Shown here piece by piece: positions 47,755 through 55,620 of a DNA stretch of 64,000 bases. Within the stretch, counting starts at the first letter, position 1. Each line of letters begins with the position of its first letter. The DNA is from Actinoplanes derwentensis (GTDB lineage: Bacteria > Actinomycetota > Actinomycetes > Mycobacteriales > Micromonosporaceae), in assembly GCF_900104725.1 (NCBI RefSeq), contig NZ_LT629758.1, positions 5,470,501-5,534,500 on the forward strand, read 5' to 3'. The notes below the pieces were generated by a model. The model had not been told where the DNA came from, made no database searches, and was given only the letters and a program-made list of their open reading frames with translations. A program made the position numbers and the translations under genes.

Positions 47755-49334
47755 GCCGGTACGTGTTCCCGATCCGGGCCGGAGGCAATCCGACGGTACA
47801 GCTGTTCCGGTTCGAGGTGGGTGTACCAGGGGGTGACCAGACGGCGTTCGTAGCGTTCCATCCCGATCAGGAAGAACACCGCGTAGCCGGTGCTGATCGC
47901 CAGGGACGCGGCGGCCCAGGCGGCGATGACGACGTGTTCGCCCTGCACGAGGCGGGTCACCGCGAAGCCGAGGGCGGACAGTTCGACCAGCGTGAAGATC
48001 CGGTAGGCCCATTTCAGGCGGGCGTCGGCGGTGCGCAGCCCGCGTTTCTGGGTGACGCCGAACTGCCGTTCACCGAACAGGGCCGCGGGCAGGGCGGCGA
48101 GCATCGGCAGGGTGTCCGCGACGGCGAACGCCTCACTGTGCAGCAGGTGGTAGTGGCCACGGCCGAACCGGACCACGGTGTAGATCGAGAAGACGGTGAA
48201 GGCGAGAAAGGCAAAACCATAGATGGCGTACGGGCCCCGCACCTGCGCCACGCCGGTGGTGAGCGCCGCGACCGGGATGATCAGGTAGAGCATCCGGTTC
48301 AGTCCCTGGAAGTGGGCGACCATGGCGCTCAGGTAGTTGAGCCGCTGGTGGATCGTCAGCCCGCGGATGCGCAGTGGCGAGTCGGCGTGCCGCAGCAGCA
48401 GGTGCAGACTGCCGATCGCCCACCGGCGCCGGGTGCCGTAGTACTGCCGCAGATTGTCGACCTCCAGGCCGTACGCCAAGGGTTCTTCGAGGTAGACCGA
48501 CTTCCAGCCGTGGGCGTGCATCCGCATCGAGGTGTGGATGTCCTCGGTGGAGGTGTCCTCGGCGAATCCGCCGACCGAGTCCAGTGCGGACTGTCGCAGC
48601 ATCGCCGACGTACCGGTGTAGATGGCGCTGTTGGTGCTGTTCTTGGTGGGTTGCACGCCGCCGTAGAACATCTCCTGCTCGTGCCAGGCGCTGTCGGAGC
48701 CGCCGCGGCGGCGGAAGGTGAACGATTCGGTGTTGTAGAACGACTGCGGCGACTGGACGACGGCCACACCGGGGTCGTCGAAGTAGCCGAGGGTCCGTTC
48801 GATGAACTCGGGCAGCGGGATGTGGTCGGCGTCCAGGGTGATCACGAACTCGGCGTCGGTGATCCGCAGCCCGTGGTTGAGGTTGCCGGCTTTGGCACCC
48901 TCACTGCTGGTCCGGGGCAGGTAGCGGGCGCCGAGCCGGGCCGCCATCGCCCGGATCTCGGCGCGGTCGCCGTCGTCCAGCACGATCACGTCGCGGACAC
49001 CGCGGACCCGGAGCGCCCCGATGACTGTCGGTTCGAGGACCGGCAGCGGCTCGTTGACGGTCGGCACCAGGATGTCGACGCTGCTCATGACCGGCAGGTC
49101 CACGGTGCGGGGCACCGGGCGGGTGCTGTGGCGCAGCGACACCACGAAGATGGTCGTCGTCACCACGGCGAACATCTCGGCGGCCCAGGCGAGCGGGCCG
49201 TACCAGACGTCCCAGTTGACGACAGCGGTCCGCCAGACGGCGAAGATCGGGACGAGGGTGAGGAAGACGACGAACAGCACCCGCAGTCGCGGCGGGTCCC
49301 GGTCGAGAATCTGTTCAACGCGGTACGGCGTCAT
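47751..49334 (-). CDS. BcsA-like family 2 glycosyltransferase, membrane processive type
   Basis: A 527-aa protein with two N-terminal helices, a cytoplasmic GT2 domain and about five C-terminal helices. Motifs are DDGD (120-123), DAD (168-170) and TED (263-265). TRRRW (301-305) replaces the QxxRW of cellulose synthases with Thr for Gln. There is no PilZ domain. It could polymerise a beta-glycan or move a sugar to a lipid at the membrane. The ATG at 49334 lies within the IMPase gene by 20 bases. Confidence 0.87.
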   Translation of the reverse strand: MTPYRVEQILDRDPPRLRVLFVVFLTLVPIFAVWRTAVVNWDVWYGPLAWAAEMFAVVTTTIFVVSLRHSTRPVPRTVDLPVMSSVDILVPTVNEPLPVLEPTVIGALRVRGVRDVIVLDDGDRAEIRAMAARLGARYLPRTSSEGAKAGNLNHGLRITDAEFVITLDADHIPLPEFIERTLGYFDDPGVAVVQSPQSFYNTESFTFRRRGGSDSAWHEQEMFYGGVQPTKNSTNSAIYTGTSAMLRQSALDSVGGFAEDTSTEDIHTSMRMHAHGWKSVYLEEPLAYGLEVDNLRQYYGTRRRWAIGSLHLLLRHADSPLRIRGLTIHQRLNYLSAMVAHFQGLNRMLYLIIPVAALTTGVAQVRGPYAIYGFAFLAFTVFSIYTVVRFGRGHYHLLHSEAFAVADTLPMLAALPAALFGERQFGVTQKRGLRTADARLKWAYRIFTLVELSALGFAVTRLVQGEHVVIAAWAAASLAISTGYAVFFLIGMERYERRLVTPWYTHLEPEQLYRRIASGPDREHVPA

Positions 49335-50097
49335 GGAATGTCCCGTCGGAGAGAAGAAGTGCGGTCAGGGCCGGGCCGGCGGCCAGTACTCCGGAGCCCA
49401 GCGGAACGACGGTCGCTCCCGCCTCCGCCGCGATCAGCGCGCCGGCGGCGAAGTCCCAGGGGGCGAGTTCGTCCTCGTAGTAGGCGTCGCAACGGCCGGC
49501 GGCGAGCCAGCAGAGTTCCAGGGCGGCGCTGCCGTGGCTGCGGATGTCGCGGATCCGGGGCAGCAGCGCCACGACGGTCGCCGCCTGCCGTGCCCGGGAC
49601 GACGGCTGATAGGCGAAACCGGTCGTCACCAGCGCCCGGTCGAGCGGCACCGGATCGTTGACCCGGATCGGGTCGCCGTTGAGACGGGCGCCCCGGCCAC
49701 GGGCCGCGGTGAACGTCTCCGAACGCGACGGGTCGTGGACGACTCCCACGACGGTCCGCCAGGTACCGTCCGGGAGCTGCTGTTCCGCCGCGATGCTGAC
49801 GGTGACGTGCGGTGACCCGTACAACAGGTTGGTGGTGCCGTCGACCGGATCGACCACCCACCGCAACCCGGACGTCCCGGCCCGCGCCCCGCCCTCCTCC
49901 CCGAGCAGGCCGTCGTGCGGGCGGGCCGCGGCGAGGTAGGCGATGATCGCCGCCTCGCTCGCCAGATCGACTTCGGTCACGTGGTCGGTGCCGCTGGACT
50001 TGTGGCCGATCGCGCGGACCGTTCCGGCGGCCCGGATCACCCGCCCGCCGTCCCGGGCCGCGTGCACGGCGACGTCGAGCAGTTCGTCGAGGATCAC
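49315..50097 (-). CDS. Inositol monophosphatase family protein
   Basis: A 260-aa Mg-dependent phosphatase: metal ligands in LLGEEGG (E67/E68), DPVDGTTNLLYG (D83-D86 region) and the C-terminal WDFAAGALIAAEAGA. It dephosphorylates inositol phosphate, a histidinol-type or a sugar phosphate. In a cluster with an aminotransferase and a dehydrogenase, a cyclitol or sugar phosphate is plausible. The GTG at 50097 overlaps the GT2 stop by 4 bases. Confidence 0.88.
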   Translation of the reverse strand: MILDELLDVAVHAARDGGRVIRAAGTVRAIGHKSSGTDHVTEVDLASEAAIIAYLAAARPHDGLLGEEGGARAGTSGLRWVVDPVDGTTNLLYGSPHVTVSIAAEQQLPDGTWRTVVGVVHDPSRSETFTAARGRGARLNGDPIRVNDPVPLDRALVTTGFAYQPSSRARQAATVVALLPRIRDIRSHGSAALELCWLAAGRCDAYYEDELAPWDFAAGALIAAEAGATVVPLGSGVLAAGPALTALLLSDGTFHDAVPR

Positions 50098-51149
50098 CGC
50101 GAAGCCGTCACACGGCGGACTTCGGCGAGGACCTTCTCGCGGTACGGCGACGGCAACGCGGTGATCGGGTCCAGCACCCGGACCCGGTCGATACTGCCGT
50201 CCTCGAACGGCAGCGCCAGCCCGAGCAGCGGCAGAACCTCAGCCCCACCGAAAGCCCCGCCGGCCGGCACGCCGACCACCAGCTCGGAATCCCCGGTCAG
50301 CACGACGCCGAGGGTCCCGGCCGCCGTGCCGCGCAGGGCGAGGTAATGCTCGTTGGCCTCGAAGTCCCCGAACGCGCAGGCCAACTCGACGTCCAGGGCC
50401 GGCCATTTGCGCAGGAAGTACCGGTAGTTGGGGCCCTCGCTGCGCTTGTTCGCCGCGACGCTGCGCACGTGCGGCAGGTGCACGCCGAAGAAGTCGCGGC
50501 CCATCACGATCGGGGTTCCGGAGCGCGCCACCCGGTAGGCCCATTCCAGGTCCTCGACGCCGTAGCCGTGGAACCCGGGATCGAACTCTCCGGTCTCGGC
50601 ACGCGGCAGGGCGATCAGGGCCGTCCACGCGAACGACCAGGGGATCACGTGCGCAGCGGTCATCCGCGGGTCCTGGTCGCCGGTGCCGGTGGTCTGCAGG
50701 TCGTCGAGGACTTTGCGGTAGTGCTCGTAGGGCAGCGTGGTGACTTCGGTGACGTCACCGGTGTTGTTGTCGTAGTTGATCATCTGGCCGACCACGCAGG
50801 CGCGTTGCCCGTACCGGAAATGGCTGGTCCACAGGTTTTCCAAGGATCGTGCGGGCAGGACCATGTCGACGTCCATCAGCACCACGACCGCGCCGGAGGC
50901 CTGCCGCAGGGCCAGGTTGCGGGCGGCGCCGACCTGCCAGGGCCGGCTCGACGTCACGGTGACGACGTCGAGGCGGCCGGCGAACTCCCGGCTGATCGCG
51001 GCGTGTTCCCCGCTGTCGTCGAGGACGCCGAGCACGACCTCGAACTCGTCGGCGGGCAGCGTCTGATCGGCCAGTGCGGCGAGGGCGAGCCGAAGATTTC
51101 CGGGCCGGTTCCGGTACGGGATGACAAGGCTGATCTTGCGGTCACTCAT
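50094..51149 (-). CDS. GT2 glycosyltransferase with C-terminal extension
   Basis: A 351-aa soluble GT-A enzyme: ISLVIPYRNRPGNLRLALA, LDDSGEH, the metal motif DVD (93-95) in VVLMDVDMVLPA, and the acceptor segment GYGVEDLEWAYR resembling the glycosyltransferase 27/galactosyltransferase C-terminal domain. The last 80 residues are extra (LVVGVPAGGAFGGAEVLPLL) and unexplained. It likely transfers one sugar to the cluster's product. It overlaps the dehydrogenase gene by 8 bases. Confidence 0.85.
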   Translation of the reverse strand: MSDRKISLVIPYRNRPGNLRLALAALADQTLPADEFEVVLGVLDDSGEHAAISREFAGRLDVVTVTSSRPWQVGAARNLALRQASGAVVVLMDVDMVLPARSLENLWTSHFRYGQRACVVGQMINYDNNTGDVTEVTTLPYEHYRKVLDDLQTTGTGDQDPRMTAAHVIPWSFAWTALIALPRAETGEFDPGFHGYGVEDLEWAYRVARSGTPIVMGRDFFGVHLPHVRSVAANKRSEGPNYRYFLRKWPALDVELACAFGDFEANEHYLALRGTAAGTLGVVLTGDSELVVGVPAGGAFGGAEVLPLLGLALPFEDGSIDRVRVLDPITALPSPYREKVLAEVRRVTASR

Positions 51150-52206
51150 CGAGGTCGCCCGGGGCGATCAGCACCTTGCAGCTCGCCTGGTCGGCCGGAC
51201 CGAACCGCCGTCCGTCCACATCGCACCCCAGGGCCGCGAAACCGGTCTTGAAGTCGTCGAGCGGGATCACGTGGCTGACCAGGCGTTCGGCCGGGATCCG
51301 GCCGGTGGTGATCAGGTGGAACGCCTCGTCGAAGGAGCCGTGCAGCGAGTCGATCGACCCGATGATCGACAGGCTCCGATCGGCGAGCAGCATCGTGTCG
51401 ATCGCGGCAGATCTTTCCTTCAAACCGATCGACATGTACGTGCCACCGGGCGCGAGCTGCGGGAACAGTTCCTCCAGCAGTGCCGAGGTGGTGTCGACGA
51501 CGATGTCGAGGGGCGCGTCCGGGTCGTTGAAGTATTTGCTGCGGGCCTCCTCCAGTGACGCGTAGGCGGCGGTGCCGTCGGGCAGCCGGTCGCGGGCGAA
51601 CTCCAGGCGGGCCGGCGAGTGCTCGATCACGACCGGGGTCAGGCCCTTGAGCGAGAGCACCCAGGTGTAGAGCAGGCCGAGCGGGCCGGCGCCGAAGACG
51701 TAGGTGAACGCGCTCAGCGACGGCGGCTGCAGTTTGCGGGCGCCGGCCACCACGCAGCTCAGCGGCTCGGTCAGGGCGGCGGCCCGCAGCGACACGTCGT
51801 CCGGGACGCGGTGCACGAACGCCGAGGTGGTGCGGTAGCGGCCGGCGTAGGCGCCGTCGTAGCTGACACCGCTCTCGGTGCCGTGTTTGTTGACGCAGTG
51901 GTTGATCCGCTGGGTGCGGCACATCCGGCAGCGCCCGCAGTACGGCGTCGGGTTGATCACCACCCGGTCCCCGACGGTGACGCCGGTGACGGCCGGGCCG
52001 GTCTCGGCGATGATGCCGCTGGCCTCGTGGCCGAGGGTGACGCCGGGGACCGCGACCGGGTAGGACCCGGAGACGATGCCGAGGTCGGTGCCGCAGACGC
52101 CGCAGAACTTGATGTCGACGACCACGTCGTCGTCGCCGATCACGTGCAGATCGGGGATCTCGGTCAGCTCGACGTCCCAGGGGGCGCGGTATTTGAGGGC
52201 TTTCAC
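51142..52206 (-). CDS. Zinc-dependent medium-chain dehydrogenase (sorbitol/threonine DH-like)
   Basis: A 354-aa MDR enzyme. Catalytic zinc ligands are in CGVCGTD (C38) and GHEASG (H60/E61); the structural zinc has C90, C93, C96 and C104. The Rossmann motif is GAGPLGLLY. It oxidises a secondary alcohol with NAD(P). Next to a class III aminotransferase it would give the ketone for amination. The GTG at 52206 overlaps the aminotransferase stop (GTGA). Confidence 0.88.
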   Translation of the reverse strand: MKALKYRAPWDVELTEIPDLHVIGDDDVVVDIKFCGVCGTDLGIVSGSYPVAVPGVTLGHEASGIIAETGPAVTGVTVGDRVVINPTPYCGRCRMCRTQRINHCVNKHGTESGVSYDGAYAGRYRTTSAFVHRVPDDVSLRAAALTEPLSCVVAGARKLQPPSLSAFTYVFGAGPLGLLYTWVLSLKGLTPVVIEHSPARLEFARDRLPDGTAAYASLEEARSKYFNDPDAPLDIVVDTTSALLEELFPQLAPGGTYMSIGLKERSAAIDTMLLADRSLSIIGSIDSLHGSFDEAFHLITTGRIPAERLVSHVIPLDDFKTGFAALGCDVDGRRFGPADQASCKVLIAPGDLDE

Positions 52207-53456
52207 GGTCGCGTGGCCTCCTTCTGATAGTCGTGCAGGGTGTCGCGCAGGCGGCTGAGCAGGTCGTCGACCTGGGCGGTGGTGATGATCAGCGGCGGGC
52301 GGACCTTGACGGTGTTGCCGAATCCGTAGCGGCTGCCGCGCAGGATCAGGCCGTGCCGGCGGCCCAGGGCGATGAACTCCTCGACGTCGACGCTGGTCGG
52401 CAGGTCGAACGCCTGCATCAGGCCGACACCGCGGACCCCGGTCATCTCCGGGAACGTGCGGGCGAGGGTGTGCAGGCCGCGGAGCAGCCGGTCCCCGGAG
52501 ACGGCCACGGTGTCCAGGACGTGGTGGCTCCGGATGTACTTGACCGTCTCCTCCAGCGCGACCAGCGCGAGGGGGTTGGCACCGGAGGTGCTGGAGTGCT
52601 CCCACTGTTCGAGGACGTCGAGTTCGGGGCGCATCAGCACACCGGCGACCGGGATGCCGACGCCGCCGGCGCCCTTGGCGAAGGTGATGACGTCCGGGCG
52701 CAGGTCGGCGGCGTAGCCGGTGGAGGCGAAGAACGATCCGGTCCGCCCGAAGCCGGTCTGCACCTCGTCGGCGATGATCAGGATGCCGAGCCGGTCACAG
52801 GTCTCGCGCAGTACCCGGTAGTAGTCGCGGGGCGGCACGATGTTGCCGCCGTTGCCCATGATCGGTTCGACGACCACTGCCGCGACCCGTCCGCTGGACG
52901 CGTACTCCACGAAGTCCTCGAGCCGGCGGGCGCACATCATCGCGCAACTGCCGGGTGTCTGGCCGTAGAAGCAGTTCGCGCAGTCCGGGCCGGGAATCTT
53001 GACGGAATGTGCCATCGGTAAGGAGAAACTGCGGTTCCGGAATGCGTTTCCGGACACTCCGGTGGTGGCCACGGTCTGGCCGTGATGCGACAGGAACAGC
53101 GAGAATATGTCGGATCGGCCGGTCGCTTTCTGCGCGATTCTGATCGCCGCCTCGTTGGCGCCGGATCCGGTGATGTCGCGGAACCAGAACGCCCCGATAT
53201 GGGCGGGCAGATCCGGACGCATCAGCTCGAAGATCTCCGCTGATCGCGAGCGGGTGAATTCGGAGGAGAGATGGACGATTCGGTCGAGTTGCCCGTGCAG
53301 GGCCTCGATGATCTCCGGGGCCGAGTAGCCGAGGGAGACATTGAAGGTCCCGGACGCGCAGTCGATGAATCGTTCACCACGAACGTGCAGGTAGATACCG
53401 TCGCCGACATAGTCCGGCAGGCCGGTGAGCGGCTTGGGGACGGTGCTCGAGGTCAT
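52203..53456 (-). CDS. Class III PLP-dependent aminotransferase
   Basis: A 417-aa enzyme. The PLP lysine is K261 in TFAKGAGG, the Asp of ADEVQTGFGRTG is D230, and the phosphate cup is GSGANEAAIRIA. A four-Cys segment (CANC at 159-162, C171, C175) is like the one seen in GABA-aminotransferase relatives. It transfers an amino group to a keto or aldehyde substrate. The ATG at 53456 (MTSSTVPKPLTG) has AGGAAGG upstream. It is the first gene of the cluster; a TTGACG-like -35 lies on the minus strand at 53528-53523. Confidence 0.9.
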   Translation of the reverse strand: MTSSTVPKPLTGLPDYVGDGIYLHVRGERFIDCASGTFNVSLGYSAPEIIEALHGQLDRIVHLSSEFTRSRSAEIFELMRPDLPAHIGAFWFRDITGSGANEAAIRIAQKATGRSDIFSLFLSHHGQTVATTGVSGNAFRNRSFSLPMAHSVKIPGPDCANCFYGQTPGSCAMMCARRLEDFVEYASSGRVAAVVVEPIMGNGGNIVPPRDYYRVLRETCDRLGILIIADEVQTGFGRTGSFFASTGYAADLRPDVITFAKGAGGVGIPVAGVLMRPELDVLEQWEHSSTSGANPLALVALEETVKYIRSHHVLDTVAVSGDRLLRGLHTLARTFPEMTGVRGVGLMQAFDLPTSVDVEEFIALGRRHGLILRGSRYGFGNTVKVRPPLIITTAQVDDLLSRLRDTLHDYQKEATRP

Positions 53457-53668
53457 CGCTGGCCTTCCTGGTGGAATCGCTCCCATGACGTCGGCTCCAC
53501 AGTGGCCGGTAATGCCGCGAAGCGTCAACCCTGAACCGGTTAAGTTCTGGCACGAAAAGCACCTGAGCTGCCCGCATTGACGAGTGTGCGCTTAGTCACG
53601 GAGCGTTTTCGATTCCCGGATGTCGCCGCCAGGTTTCCGGAATGATGAGGAAGAATTGCCGACCGATT

Positions 53669-53704
53669 AAAAAAGAAACGCGGACCGGAGAACCGGCCCG
53701 CGTC
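53669..53704 (-). terminator. Intrinsic terminator with T-tract
   Basis: On the minus strand ACGCGGGCCGG pairs with CCGGTCCGCGT (one G-U pair) around TTCT and is followed by TTTCTTTTTT. A classic Rho-independent terminator with a U-tract is uncommon in such GC-rich DNA. It ends the gene at 53720 and shields the aminotransferase cluster from read-through. Confidence 0.88.
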
Positions 53705-53719
53705 GGACAATTACGACGA

Positions 53720-54475
53720 TCAGTCCGAGTTGCTCCAGACAGTGAGCTGCTCGGCGACCGAACGATCACCGTCCACTCGGACCGCGGAAAGCGGAATACG
53801 GCAGTAGAGAGCCAGCACCAGATCACTCGCCGTGGCCTGCACCCGGGTCACCGGCTCACCGCTGGCGGCCGGGCCCTGTCTCGCGCCCACCGGCGACAGA
53901 TCCAGCGTCCACGACGGGCCCTCGACGGCATGGAACCCGACCCGGGCCGGACGATGCGGCCACGCCCCGAGCGAACCCAGACCCACCGACAGGAACTCGC
54001 CCACCCCGTCGACCGCCACCGCGGCGGGCAGCGGCTCCGGCCGGCCGATGGTCTCCTGCGCGTCATAGGCGTGCACCGCCGCCTCCTGCACCTGATGCCG
54101 GGCCACCGCGCCGGCCGTCAACGGCGCCCCCGAACCGGCCCACCACGCCCAGCTCGGATCCTCCGGGCCGGCGTCCCGCAACGCCGCCAGCAGCAGAGCG
54201 GTCGACGCGGCCGACCACTCCAGCAGATCGCCGTGCGGCTCCCGGTCACCGATCCGCTCAGGCGCGGGCGGCCGGCTGTCGTCGGCCTCGGAGACCGTGG
54301 CGGCCCAGAACCGGTGCACCGCCCCCAGATGGGCGACCAGGTCGGTGAGCGACCAGTCCGGGCAGCCGGGCACCCGGGCGGTGCGATCGGGTGCCGCGGC
54401 GACGGCCTCCCGCAGGGCCGCGGACCGGTTCTCGATCAGCGACAGCAGTTCAGGGAACGGCGGAGTCGAAGTCAT
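53720..54475 (-). CDS. Maleylpyruvate isomerase-family mycothiol-dependent enzyme (DinB fold)
   Basis: A 251-aa protein with the DinB-like four-helix N-domain: GCPDWSLTDLVAHLGAVHRFW and a second metal-ligand helix RHQVQEAAVHAYDAQ, giving the three His of the metal site. A C-terminal MDMPI domain ends at AEQLTVW. Members use mycothiol in isomerase or S-transfer reactions; the substrate here is unknown. Mycothiol dependence fits an actinobacterium. Confidence 0.85.
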   Translation of the reverse strand: MTSTPPFPELLSLIENRSAALREAVAAAPDRTARVPGCPDWSLTDLVAHLGAVHRFWAATVSEADDSRPPAPERIGDREPHGDLLEWSAASTALLLAALRDAGPEDPSWAWWAGSGAPLTAGAVARHQVQEAAVHAYDAQETIGRPEPLPAAVAVDGVGEFLSVGLGSLGAWPHRPARVGFHAVEGPSWTLDLSPVGARQGPAASGEPVTRVQATASDLVLALYCRIPLSAVRVDGDRSVAEQLTVWSNSD

Positions 54476-54504
54476 GCCCGGTTTCTACCACCGGGGTACG
54501 ACAC

Positions 54505-54535
54505 AGGGCGGCGCGTTCAATGAACGCACCGCCCT
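54505..54535 (-). terminator. Hairpin after the suf operon
   Basis: AGGGCGGCGCGTTC and GAACGCACCGCCCT form a 14-bp stem with one mismatch and an AAT loop, 13 bases after the last suf gene on the minus strand. No T-tract follows. Confidence 0.65.
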
Positions 54536-54548
54536 GGAGACGTACTAC

Positions 54549-55115
54549 TCAGACGTTGAAACCCAAAGCCCGGAGCTGGTCCCGGCCATCGTCGGTGATC
54601 TTGTCGGGGCCCCACGGCGGCAGCCACACCCAGTTGATCCGGAAGTCCTGGACCAGCCCGCCACCGGGGCCGGTCGTCAGCGCCTGCCGGGTCTGGTCCT
54701 CGATCACGTCGGTCAGCGGACACGCCGCCGACGTCAGCGTCATGTCGATGGTGACCACGTTCTCGTCGTCCACGTGGCTGCCGTAGACGAGGCCCAGGTC
54801 GACGACGTTGATCCCCAGCTCGGGATCGACGACATCCTTCATCGCCTCCTCGACCTCGGCGAGCGTCGCCTTCTTACCGGTGAACGGCACAGCGGCCGCC
54901 ACCGGCTCGGCGTCCGGAACCGCCACCACGGCCGACGGGTCGGCCTCAGCGGTCGGCGACACACTCACCGACGGCGCCTTCACCGGATCACCGGCTTCGA
55001 CGGCGGCGGCCCGTTCATCGGCCAGCCAGTCCGGAACCTCTTCGCCCGCACCGGGTGCGGCGCCGGAGGCCGGGGCCGAGGCCACCGTCCTCGCGGTATC
55101 GGTCAGTTCACTCAT
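54549..55115 (-). CDS. sufT: SufT-like metal-sulfur cluster assembly factor (DUF59/MIP18)
   Basis: A 188-aa protein. The first 75 residues are Ala/Pro/Asp-rich and poorly conserved. From about 80 the DUF59 domain reads ATLAEVEEAMKDVVDPELGI, VVDLGLVYG and TSAACPLTDVIEDQ with the conserved Cys, ending NWVWLPPWGPDKI. It helps Fe-S maturation and closes the SUF operon, 52 bases after sufU. Confidence 0.88.
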   Translation of the reverse strand: MSELTDTARTVASAPASGAAPGAGEEVPDWLADERAAAVEAGDPVKAPSVSVSPTAEADPSAVVAVPDAEPVAAAVPFTGKKATLAEVEEAMKDVVDPELGINVVDLGLVYGSHVDDENVVTIDMTLTSAACPLTDVIEDQTRQALTTGPGGGLVQDFRINWVWLPPWGPDKITDDGRDQLRALGFNV

Positions 55116-55167
55116 GCTCTGCCTCCCTGAGCACGCCCGCCGCCGGAATGCCGCCCGGCGAGGACAG

Positions 55168-55620
55168 TCACGCCTTCACTTCTGGGCTCATGCCCACATC
55201 CACACCGGCGCGCGCCGCGGCGTCCTTGAACGCCATCCACGGCAGCAGCGCACATTTCACCCGGGCCGGGAACTTGGCGACCCCGGCGAAGGCGATGCCG
55301 TCACCGAGCACGTCCTCATCCGGTTCGACCTGGCCACGGCTCTGCATCAGCTCCACGAACGCGTGGTGGATCTCCGCGGCCCGCCCGAGCTGCTCCCCCT
55401 GGACCAGCTCGTGCAACACCGAAGCCGAAGCCTGGCTGATCGAACAACCCAGCCCGTCGTACGAGATCTCGGAAAGATCCGCCGAGACCCGCACGGTGAT
55501 CTCGTCGCCGCACGTCGGGTTGACGTGGTGCGCCTCCCCGTCGAACGGGTCCCGCAGACCACGACCGTGCGGGTTCTTGTAGTGATCGAGGATGATCTCC
55601 TGGTACAGACCGTCGAGCAT
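55168..55620 (-). CDS. sufU: SufU Fe-S/sulfur transfer protein
   Basis: A 150-aa IscU-like protein of the Gram-positive SufU type. Zinc/sulfur ligands are C37 with D39 (NPTCGDE), C59 (GLGCSIS) and C123 (VKCALLPW). The extra loop typical for SufU lies between C59 and C123. It accepts sulfur from SufS. The ATG at 55620 overlaps the sufS stop by one base (TGATG), which sets the start. Confidence 0.93.
   Translation of the reverse strand: MLDGLYQEIILDHYKNPHGRGLRDPFDGEAHHVNPTCGDEITVRVSADLSEISYDGLGCSISQASASVLHELVQGEQLGRAAEIHHAFVELMQSRGQVEPDEDVLGDGIAFAGVAKFPARVKCALLPWMAFKDAAARAGVDVGMSPEVKA

Noticed and set aside
47763..49661. 632-residue open frame opposite the BcsA-like gene
   Set aside because: Antisense shadow; the minus strand has intact GT2 motifs and tight overlaps.
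46924..53456. Exopolysaccharide (cellulose) operon
   Set aside because: No bcsB, bcsZ or PilZ partner, and the aminotransferase, dehydrogenase and LLM genes do not belong to cellulose operons.
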